NCBI GenBank assembly: GCA_963565915.1
Contig: OY751490.1
Span: 5,022,001-5,086,000 of the forward strand
Length of the DNA stretch: 64,000 nucleotides
Origin: Entoloma clypeatum
Taxonomy: Eukaryota > Basidiomycota > Agaricomycetes > Agaricales > Entolomataceae
Direction: 5' to 3'
Below are positions 52,922-62,687 of the stretch, piece after piece. Position 1 is the stretch's first letter. The number at the start of each line of letters is the position of its first letter. The translations under genes and the position numbers were made by a program. The notes beneath the pieces were generated by a model. The model did not search any database, was not told where the DNA came from, and was given only the letters and a program-made list of their open reading frames with translations.

Positions 52922-52936
52922 AGTTGCTAAATCTCG
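52922..52936 (+). promoter_or_regulatory. Gypsy 3 primer-binding site, self-primer type
   Basis: TTGCTAAATCT (52924-52934), two bases after the 5' LTR, is the exact 11-nt reverse complement of AGATTTAGCAA in the LTR, at the position expected for the start of the transcript. Tf1 of fission yeast also uses an 11-nt self-primer. No adjacent TGG for a tRNA primer. Confidence 0.7.
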
Positions 52937-52944
52937 TTAGGTTC

Positions 52945-54579
52945 GCCCAGAGCGAAGAGAGCAACTACCAGACAAGTCAAGACGTCGCGCTTCTTTGAAG
53001 ACTTCACCAGTAACCCATTCAGCACGCCAGAAGCCCGACAGGAGGAGCTAAGTCCTCGAGACAGTATCAATTTTACACTCATCCAGCAGTACATCGAATC
53101 GGAGATCCGTCGCATCCTACAGCAGGTGCTTGACGAAGAACTAGACAACGACGAGCATCGCCCCCACGGCGAGATAGCAGAGAGCATCCATCTTGCTTGA
53201 CAACACCAGATCGCGCATTACAACGCCCGACAGAACGAACTTGAAAGTTTTCGCGTTCAAGAAGTACCTCAGACAGGTCGGATCACAGAGATCAGAGAGT
53301 TTATCGGTGTCCAGACAACCGTTATCAGAAGATTGATTAGGACGCTCACATCGAGACGTCCCAGAACCACATCATCACGGCTTACTCGAGGCAGCAGATC
53401 TACACCCACTTCACCACCGAAGAACAACAGACCGAGTACAACCGCTGGGCACAAAACGAGAGACTTGACCCCTTCTCGCGACCAACAGACACGCAGGAAC
53501 AGAGATTCCTTAGAGATTTACAGAGGAAATACTCTGAACGTTTTGCCACTGATTCTGCTGACGAGTCCCCTGACGAATTTACTTTTGACTCCGCGCAGTC
53601 AGATATCGAACAGACGCCTAGAACAGGGACTCATTTTCAATCCTTACCTGTATCCCGAACCCCATCTTCATCCCAACAACCCGACTCCTCTTCTCCTCCG
53701 CAGACTCTAGACATGGCAGAAGCTCCGGCTGTACAAACAATGGATACATCCAAGATCATCAAGGATCCTGGGATGTTCAAGGACAGATACACCTTTGACA
53801 AGTGGTGGAAAGCCACCAAACTATACATCAGGTTCCAAAAGAGCCTCACAGACGATCAGAAGATTCTTGCGGTGCTATCCCGCATGATGGAAGGGTCCGG
53901 CAGGCACTGGGCCAGTAGCAAGTTAGACGCTCTTGCCATTGACAACGAGAACATCACCTGGCTAGTTTTTTCCAATGATATCGCCACACGATTCTCCATT
54001 GCCAACAAGTCGGTCGCTGCCAAAGCGAGACTCAAAGTCCTGAAACAAGAGAAACGCACTGTTGATGAATTCTTGGATGAATTTGAAGAACTCTTGAAAC
54101 TGTCAAACCTTGGTGAAGAAACTGGGAAATACATCCTAGAGAAGAACATCAACCGCAGAATCTCTGAACAAGTGGCTAGCGATGGCAAGACATACACCGA
54201 TTATGCAAAGGAGATCCGAAACAAGGGACGACAGATGGAAGGACATGCACTGGTCATCCGAGGTGGCGGCGACATGCGCACCGGATTGGGTACCACTTAT
54301 GGTGGTCAGGGCAAGGCCATGGAGATCGACAAAGCAGGAGTAGCCTGTTGCTACAACTGTCAACGCTTCGGTCATCTGGCTAAAGACTGTAGCGCTCCAA
54401 AGAAGAAAGATGGTCGCAAGTGTTTCAACTGTGACCAAGAAGGCCATATCACACGCAACTGCCGCAAGCCGAAGAAGAACTCCGGAAGGGTTAGGAAGGT
54501 GTCCGAGGAAGATGCCGAGAATGATGAAACCACAATCTTAGAAGCCGACGAGAAGGATTTTCCCGAAGGGTCCGATTAA
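52945..54579 (+). pseudogene. Gypsy 3 gag
   Basis: The intact part, 53713-54579, starts MAEAPAVQTMDTSK. It encodes a capsid-like region (YTFDKWWKATKLYIRFQ, FLDEFEELLKLSNLG) and two zinc knuckles, CYNCQRFGHLAKDC and CFNCDQEGHITRNC. Coding-like sequence extends upstream: about 53341-53712 is open in the same frame (TEEQQTEYNRWAQNERLDPF), and 52953-53197 is open in another (FEDFTSNPFSTPEARQEELS) up to a TGA at 53198. The original Gag was therefore longer, and its N-terminal part is broken by at least one stop and one frameshift. Confidence 0.85.
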
Positions 54580-54699
54580 ACGACGCTAAGTCGCGACCCT
54601 TATCTATTAAACGGACTTGCTTGCCTTGTATGACTGCAGACAATAGAACCTATGTCATCCCTGCCAAGCGAGCCGCTGCGTCGACTAAGATTGTGAAGG

Positions 54700-57600
54700 G
54701 AGATAAACCTCCGAAAAGATGAGAAATCAGGCTGTTAGCTCAGCTCAGGACACGATGAGGACCAAAGGTTATCCGACCTGAGGTTGACAGCGGATGTGAA
54801 CGCACATGCATCCATCCCAGAATAGTACGCGAACAGAACCTCCCTACGCGAGGAATACTGCCCATAGCAATTCTAAATGTGGATGGATCACCAAATCGAC
54901 AACAGAAAGCGAGCCAACTTGCCGAAGTCAAACTGGATTTAGGAGCACATCAGGAAACCATGGAAGCAATGGTACTGGACATTGGGAGAACGGACATGCT
55001 CTTGGGACATGACTGGTTGGTACACCACAATCCTATGATCAATTGGACAACCGGTGCGGTAACATTTAACCGGTGCCCAACAACATGTCGAACCAAACAC
55101 TCGGATTTCAGGATTAACCTTAATGGTTGCAAACACCGGGTTCGCATGGTTGAGATGCACGACAAAGATGCACCCAAAAAGTCGGATCAGAAATGGAAGC
55201 CTGGAGACCCTATTTTGGAAGCCGTCACTCCCACACCACCTCCCACAACCAAACGACCCTCATATGTTGAACGATTTGCTCATCTCTTCGAAAAAGAGAA
55301 CTTTGATAAGATCCCAAAGGAGAGGGAATGGGACCATGGTATTGAACTTACACCAGACGCACCAAAGGAACTAGGGGGAAATACATATCCTATGACGCAA
55401 AAGGAACAAGAGGAATTGGACGCATTCATTGACGAGGGTCTAGCAACAGGAAAGATCTGCCCATCCAAATCCCCTGATGCCTCCCCTTGCTTCTTCATCA
55501 ACAAGAAGGATGGCTCCAAACGATTGGTACAAGATTACCGCATGGTCAATAAATTCACGGTCAAAGACAAGTTCCCACTCCCACGAATATCCGATCTCTT
55601 GGATGTACTGAAAGATGCAGTCTACTTCAATAAAATGGACATCATGTGGGGCTATAACAACGTCCGGATTAAGGAGGGCAATGAATGGAAAGCTGCCTTC
55701 CTCACCAGTCGAGGATTGTTCGAACCATTGGTCATGTTTTTTGGTCTTTGCAACTCCCCGGGAACGTTCTCTCAAATGATTGCTAGTCTATTCCGGGACC
55801 AGATCCGCCGGCATATCTGCGTAATCTACATGGATGACATCATGGTTATCGGTAAAACCAAGGAAGAACTCGCGCGAAACACCAAAGAAATCCTACAGAT
55901 CCTATCGGACAATGATTTGTTCCTAAAGGAGAAGAAGTGTTTATGGGAAGTAACAAAATGTCCTATATTGGGATATGTGGTTGGTGAGGGACGTGTTGAG
56001 ATGGAAACTGAGAAGGTGGATACAATTTGAAACTGGCGAGCACCCACATCAAAAAAGGAAGTTCAGAAGTTCCTTGGATCTGCTAACTTCTATCGACGTT
56101 TTATTGAAGGGTACTCAAACATCGCAAAACCTCTCACCGCGCTCACAGGCGGTACGGCGTTTACTTGGGGACCAACAGAGCAGCAAGCTTTTGAAGGTCT
56201 CATACGGGCAATTACATCGGCACCAGTCTTGGCATTACCGAAACCAGAGGGACAGTTCAGGGTTGAAACCGATGCATCGGGCTATGCAATTGGAGCAGTA
56301 CTCTCTCAGAAGCAAGACAACAAATGGCACCCCATCGTGTTCTTGTTGCGGACCATGTCCGCGGCCGAACAGAATTACGAGATATATGACAAGGAACTCC
56401 TGGCGGTTGTGGAAGCATTAAAAGATTGGAGACACTATCTACTCGAAGCCAGGGAACATTTCGAAATCTTGACCAATCACAAGAACCTAGAATATTTCCG
56501 TCGTCCTCAGGACCTCAATCAACGACAGCGACGCTGGAAAATGAAGTTACAAGACTATGACTTCGAATTGCGGCATGTGCCCGGCAAGACCAATGCGAAA
56601 GCGGACATCCTGTCACGCTTACCCTGGTATGAAGCGGAACTCGAACCACAGGACAGTGACCAAATGCTCAAGGAGGGACTATTCTTGAAACGGTTGGAAT
56701 CAGAAGATGTGGTACAAATGGAGATGTTCAGGGAGGAACAATTCTTTGAAGGGGATGAAACATCTGATTCCATCAAAATTGGAAACGTCACAACCATCAA
56801 AAACCCATGGATCGCACACATCAAGGCTTTGAACCACATGGAGACAGAAGTAGCGCAGGGCCTAAAAAAGAATCCTCATTGGTATCAGCAGGAGAATGGG
56901 ATCACCTATGCAGGAGAACAAGTCTATGTCCCACCAGATCCACAATTACAACAAGAATTGATGTTCGAGTCACACAATGCACCAGTGGCTGGACATCCAG
57001 GACAGTACCGAACACATGAACTCCTCACTTGCACCTACTGGTGGCCTACCATCCTGCATGACATAAAGAAGTACGTGAAGGGTTGCGACACTTGTCAACG
57101 CAACAAGATTAACCGACAAAAGTGACATGCTCCGCTACATCCCCATGCAGCACCAAGTCACCCATGGGAAGACATAGGAATTGACATTGTGGGACCGATA
57201 CCAGAATCTGATGGAAAAAATGCAATTCTGGTCATCACAGATAGACATTTGAAGATGCTTCACCTCATTCCGACAACCATGGAATTATCGGCTGAAGGAT
57301 TGGCCAAGATCTATCAGGATCAGATATGGAAGCTTCATGGGATCCCCAAGAAGATCATCAGTGACAAAGGACCACAGTTCACTGTGAAGTTCATGGAGAT
57401 ACTCTGCCACATGCTAGGGATCAAGAGGAACCTGTCCACCACGTACCACCCACAGACCGATGGACAGGCCAAGCGATCACATCAGGAGACGGAAGTGTTC
57501 TTACGAAACTTTGTCAACCATCTACAGGATGATTGGGCTGAATGGATCACAATCGCAGAGTTCCAGTACAATGACAAAGAACATCAGGCAACGAAGCACA

Positions 57601-58229
57601 CCCCATTCTACCTCAACTACGGTTTACATCCGTGGAAAGGAGAGCTCATGTTAGAAGATACTAATCTGGCTGCCAACGACTTCTTGAAAAAACTTAAACA
57701 GGCATGAGAAGAAGCCAATGCAGCACTGAAACAAGCACAGGATCAGATGAAGAAGACAGTTGACACACAGCGAAGTCCGTCTCGGGACTACTGCATCGGA
57801 GACAAGGTGTGGCTGGAAGGGACTAACATCAGGACCGATCGCCCCTCAAAGAAACTTGATGCACTCCGACATGGACCATTCAAAATCCTAGAGAAGAACG
57901 GAGCTAGCGCGTACCTTCTTGATCTTCTGAAGACTTGGAAGATGATTCACCCTGTGTTCAACGAGACCCTGTTGTCACCATATGAAACTCCGAAGTACGC
58001 CATCCAGAAAAAGAAACCAGCCCCTGATCCGATCATCGTTGAAGGACGAGAAGAGTACCATGTGTCTACGATCCTAGACTCTCAAAAGTTCCGCGGAAAG
58101 ATCCAGTACCTCGTCCAGTGGGAAGGATATGGTCCAGAAGAGAACACATGGGAACCTCGAGCTAATGTTCAGAACGCTCAAGATTTGATCTGTGATTTCC
58201 ATCAGCAGAACCTGTCTTGTCCACAATAA
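54700..58229 (+). pseudogene. Gypsy 3 pol: protease, RT, RNase H, integrase, chromodomain
   Basis: One frame interrupted by five stops, all TGA: 54720, 54756, 56028, 57123 and 57705 (first base). Protease: EVDSGCERTCIH (DSG core). RT: GKICPSKSPDASPCFFINKK and the catalytic ICVIYMDDIMVI. RNase H: FRVETDASGYAIGAVLSQ and TNHKNLEYFRR. Integrase: zinc segment SHNAPVAGHPG...CDTCQRNK, catalytic segments DIVGPIPESDGK, IISDKGPQF and DGQAKRSHQETE. Chromodomain: YHVSTILDSQKFRGK then QYLVQWEGYGPEENTWE, ending at 58229. The copy cannot make full-length Pol. Confidence 0.93.
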
Positions 58230-58362
58230 AAGATGCGTTCTCAAAACCCATGGCAGTATCGACCTCATCAGTCAAACACACACCGAGTTCCCCGCTCTAG
58301 TCTTTTCCCTGCCCAATATAGCCACCCCATTCTTCTTTTATCTCTCAACCATCCTTGCCGCC

Positions 58363-58734
58363 ATGTCAAACACCATCATCACCTCCACCTCCACCACCAA
58401 CATCAACCCCGCCATCGCCGCCCTTATGAACGAAGCGCTCTCCATGAGAGACCAAATCCATGCCCTTGAAACTTCCCTCGCCGACCTCCTTCATCGCCAG
58501 ATGAATATCTGACTTCATTCGTTGTCCAATCTCCCCGTCGCCCCGACTCCCGAAGAGAAACAAATTCTCGGGAATTACACCAGCACCCTTGTCATCGAAA
58601 ATCAATGTATTCGGCTGGCCATCAAAGGCCTTGAACTCGCCGTAGCCGTCAATGAGGAGTTGATATATGATTGGAGCCTCAAGGAGAGTCCGAACTGGTC
58701 CGATCCCGGCAACAACGAGGGATGGGGACAGTGA
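58363..58734 (+). pseudogene. Gypsy 3 third frame between pol and 3' LTR
   Basis: A 123-residue frame starting MSNTIITSTSTTNINPAIAA with one TGA at 58510-58512. The first half is predicted helical (LMNEALSMRDQIHALETSLA); the second reads EEKQILGNYTSTLVIENQ and ends WSDPGNNEGWGQ. It fills the space between the chromodomain and the 3' LTR. Typical Gypsy elements lack such a frame. Function unknown. Confidence 0.6.
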
Positions 58735-58768
58735 CTCTGTGAGGACACAGAGCTTGGAGAGGGGAACA

Positions 58769-59170
58769 TGTTACGGACTCTATGGTATGAGGACCACGTC
58801 ATATCTTTTACTTATCGGCCCGACTCGGCGCCCTCTTATGAGCTTACTATGTCTAATGTCTACTTTCACAACCTTTGATTCCCTGTCTGACTCATTACAT
58901 TACTTCGTCATCCCCTTTAGTATACTTCGCTCCCGCACTGACTCGCTTTCCGCAGTCAGCTTACTCACTGTACATAGCCTTCCGCAGTCGCCTTACTCAT
59001 GCGCACTGCCTTCCGCAGTACTGACTCATCCGCTACCGCCTATAGTCAGTACCTATATAAACCTCTTGTACTGTAGTAGATTCCTTAGATTTAGCAATCA
59101 CTTTGCTCTTCGCCTTTCCACTTTCCTGCATACTCTGCCCGAACCTTGGAACGGTTTGTTAAGCATAACA
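58769..59170 (+). repeat. Gypsy 3 3' LTR
   Basis: 402 bp, same length as the 5' LTR. Roughly a dozen differences fall in the first 200 bp and very few in the rest. Confidence 0.93.
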
Positions 59171-60540
59171 GTCGCGGCACCATCGCATTTTTATGTGCCC
59201 AGTGTTTCTGCTCAAGCCCACTGTTTCCGTAGAGTCCTCAAGAGTTTTTCTGACTAGAATATAGAGTTATAGAGCCCCTAGAGCCCCACTTCATGTGCTA
59301 CCACTGAGTTTCCCCGTTTTTTGCCCCGTTTTTGCCTCCAGCATCCCCGCCCTTCCATTTTTGAGCCTGCTACAAGCTCCCCACCTGTTGACGAGCCCTA
59401 CCAAACCCTACTATGACCCCTCTGACCTCCCACATGCCCGTCATCATGCCTCCACCATTGAATAAGCTAAAAAAAACTATATAAGAAGGAAACTACCCCA
59501 AAAATACCTGCAAACAACCCCAGTCCCCTACCCCCCATTGATCCCACATCCACACCCGCCACTGCTGTCCCGACCACTCCACAGCTTGCTACCGCCAGTC
59601 CCCTCAACATCCCGAGTTCGTGGCTGCCGACAACACCAAGCCTTTCATCCCTGAAGGCGATGTTTGCAGAGTCTGCGACCCGACTCCCTCCCAGCAATGA
59701 GCCGCTGGACCTCGTCCTGAACCTGAGCCACCTGCAGCTCGAGACAATGCTTGCAGAGCAGTACGAGCATGCCTTCAAGGAAGGAAGGAAAACAGGCTAC
59801 GAGAAAGGAAGGAAGGAAATCCTTTCATCTGCAGCGGCCATGAGGCTCCCTGCCATGTCAATGGCTACCTTGTCCTTGTCCCCGTCCTCGCCCCTGTCCC
59901 CACCATCTCTGTCCCTGTTCCCATCCCCACCTCCATCCCCATCCCTGTCCATGTCCCCTCGTCTTCCTGTCCCTGTCGTCTCCATCCAGCTCCCTGTCCT
60001 TGCCCCCATCCCTGCCATCTCTGTCCCTGTTCCTGCCGTCTCCTTCCATGTCCATGCCCACAGCCCCATCGACTCTGTCCACATCTCCACCCACATCATC
60101 CATGTCCTTATCCTTGCCGACATCTCCAGCTGTACCTTCCGAGAAGCTCTGTGCTCTTGGGAAGGAGCATCCCTGGCTCCCGAAGTATTGCTCAGAGATG
60201 GGGCAGCAGGCAAGGGCTACAGGACATCGCAAAGGTTTTGAGTATGGCTATGATACCTGCCAGGTTATCCTTGGGAGCCAGGAGGAGCAAACCCTGGACT
60301 ATTGGAATGAAGCGACCCAGACTGAACCTTCCCCACTGTCCCAGGATTCAGCCACACAGACCCTCTCTGACCCTCCCCCATCACCCTCCCCTCCTGAACA
60401 TTTTGACTGGGCAATGGATGCTGCATCACTCCCCACCTCCCCACCACCACCATGCAACCTCTCTGGACTCTGTTCCCCCTCATCCCAACCATTTGGAACG
60501 CTTCAACAATGCTCTTGACGATGCCAGATGTGGTCCCACC
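59171..60540 (+). pseudogene. Broken member of a multicopy agaricomycete family (Gly/Lys-rich repeats, FDWAMDAASLP motif)
   Basis: Frame 59660-60241 includes EHAFKEGRKTGYEKGRKEIL, a GxxxGY/GR-type repeat. A second frame (60130-60518) includes EKLCALGKEHPWLP, HRKGFEYGYDTCQVILG and HFDWAMDAASLPTSP. The two belong together but are separated by a frameshift in a CTGTCC-rich low-complexity stretch (59870-60110). This layout matches a large lineage-specific family of unknown function seen in ectomycorrhizal and other agaricomycetes. Its end meets the Gypsy 4 LTR at 60541. Segment 59171-59660 has no recognised feature. Confidence 0.55.
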
Positions 60541-60937
60541 TGTAAGGGCAATCTTATGATCCAAGACTCGAACTCAGATACTTGCAAGGGAGATCCAAAG
60601 TTTAGATTGAGCAGTCTGATAAGTAATACAACACATACCTTGCAGGGGAATCCAATTCCCCTGCAAGCTAGTTAGATAAATAGTAAAGTGAGATATGAAA
60701 TAAGAGATAAAATGAGACATATAGCAATGATCGGAAGTAGGGATGGGGGATGAATGGAAACAAGATGAATGATAGTACCTGCGATCCAACGTGCGGAGTA
60801 GCGGATGGGCGCGGAGTCGTCGGATGCGGAGAGGTGGATAAGATGTCAGAGGCAGCGGATCCGATTGGAGGACATTGGAGGACATCGGAGATGGTGGAAT
60901 AGAAAAGAAAGGAAAAGTGAAAGTGGTTGCCCTTACA
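60541..60937 (-). repeat. Gypsy 4 3' LTR
   Basis: 397 bp, TGTAAGGG...CCCTTACA. It shares with Gypsy 2 the replacement of the self-primer block by AATTCCCCTGCAAG-type sequence. Confidence 0.9.
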
Positions 60938-62687
60938 TCACCCCCCCTTCAAGACACAGCATCTCGATGTGTCAGGCAAAACAAGTCAAATATTGCAGCG
61001 GAGATCTGATGTAGAGCTCCTGGATGATGTTGGTAGAAGTTGCGGACTAGGCGCGGAGCGTTTCTGCTTCCCAGGAATTCTCTTCGTAGCCATATCCCTT
61101 CCATTTGGAAGCTTGCCTCGATGCAGTCAGCTGTCCAAGAGGTATTCAACATTGTACTCCAATTCTTCTCCAACTACCGTTGGAGGCGGAGGAGAGTGGA
61201 CTTGGCATCGGAAAGGGTCGTCGGGAACTAGTGAAAGTTTGACGACATGGAATACTGGGTGAACACGGGACATGGAAGGGGGAAGGCGAAGTTTTTCCGA
61301 CAGGTCGGACCACTGGGAAAGGGCCTATGTACCAATATGCAAGTTTTTTTGTGGGTCGGGTGGTTTTGAGGTCTGATGAGTCTAAAAAGACCTTGTCCCC
61401 TGGGCGGAATGTCGGAGTGGTGCTCCGATGCTGATTGTAGTATCGCGCCATGTCATCTTTTGCCTTTGCCAGTGCTGCGTGAGCCTCCTCTTCATCCACT
61501 TGCTGAAATCCGCTACTGCCTCAATCTCTGTCTGATTCTCGTGAGGTTCAAATCCCATGCGCGGATGGCGGCCGGTGTCAATGTAGAACGGAGTTTGACG
61601 TGTCGATGCGTGAACATGGTTGTTGTATGTGAATTCAGCCATCGGAAGCCATTCATCCCAATCGTCTAGATGTTCATTGATGAATAGGCGAAGGTATTGT
61701 TCCAATCCTTGATTGACCCGCTCCCTCTGTCCGTCCGACTGCGGATGGTAGGCTGTTGAGGCAGCAACCTTAATGCCAAGCAGCCTGTATAGTTCGCGCA
61801 TGAACTTGGCAACAATCTGTGGTCCTCGGTCGGAGACAATGGCCTCCGGTAGTCCATGGAGTTTCCAGATGTTTTGAACATAGAAGCGTGCAGTCCCGAG
61901 TGCAGAGACATCGGAGTGTGTTGGGATGAAGTGTCCCCGCTTCCCTACTGAGTCCACTACCACCATGATAGTGTCGTAGCTGTGGGCTTCTGGTAGTTCA
62001 GTAATGAAGTCAACACTGGTTACTTGCCATCGCTCCGTGGGGACCGGTAGCGGATTGAGCTCTCCGGAGGGCAGAGTGCATCAGACCTTGGTGTGGAGGC
62101 ATGGGTCGCATGTCTTGCAATATTGACCTATTAAACGAGACATGTGTGGCCACCAGTAATTGTGCAACACCAGTTCCAAGGTTTTCCACTGTCCAGGATG
62201 TTCGGCCACCAGAGTGTCGTGGTGTTGTGTGAGGATCTGATGACGCAGTTGGGGATTGTTAGGAACATGAATATGATCCCTGAAGTAGAGCAAACCTTCT
62301 GCTTGCCTCCACTCCGCACTGCAGATGGACCCCGCTCCGACAGTTGGAAGGGATTTGACAACCTCCGCCACACTATCCTCCAGTAACCCCTCTCGGATTC
62401 CCTGTCGGACCTGGCGGAGGACGTTACCCCACACATTGCTCGCACTGCAAACAGTTCTGGTTGATGGTTTGAGCTGTCATGAAATACTCAAGATTTTTGT
62501 GGTCTGTCCAAATCTCCACTGTCTTCTCCGCTCCTTTGAGGAAGTGCCTCCACTCCTCCAATGTGTGGACCACCGCCAACATCTCCTTGTCATAGATCTT
62601 GTAGTTGCGTTCCACCAGACTAAGGCTTTTGGAATAGAATGCAACAGGGTGCCACTTACTGTCCTCTGTTGGTTGGGACAGTACTGC
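60541..62687 (-). mobile_element. Gypsy 4: 3' LTR and decayed pol of the Gypsy 1 family
   Basis: LTR 60541-60937 (397 bp) with an adjacent polypurine tract, then minus-strand pol remnants. These are chromodomain pieces (near 60960-61160), integrase (61382-61966: IVSDRGPQIVAKFMRELYRL), the integrase zinc segment (62081-62434) and RNase H (62424-62690: TDHKNLEYFMTA). Deletions and frameshifts separate them. The element stops at 62687, where hAT copy 3 starts. Where Gypsy 1 has TGA at 42185, this copy has CGA (reading DLKTTRPTKKL). Confidence 0.9.

Larger units (their letters stand above)
52520..59170 (+). mobile_element. Chromodomain Gypsy retrotransposon 3 (second family)
   Basis: 6651 bp with 402-bp LTRs (52520-52921 and 58769-59170), TGTTACGG...CATAACA. 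It holds gag, pol and a third small frame on the plus strand, with several TGA stops. No 5-bp target duplication is found: the left neighbour is Gypsy 2 gag and the right is unrelated. The element was therefore probably joined by recombination or lost flank sequence. Confidence 0.93.

Noticed and set aside
52520..59175. Gypsy 3 as a simple insertion into Gypsy 2
   Set aside because: The right flank does not resume the Gypsy 2 gag sequence and there is no 5-bp duplication.
59797..60232. Gly/Asp/Arg-rich minus-strand frames over the CTGTCC tract
   Set aside because: They are antisense low-complexity translations of the tract.
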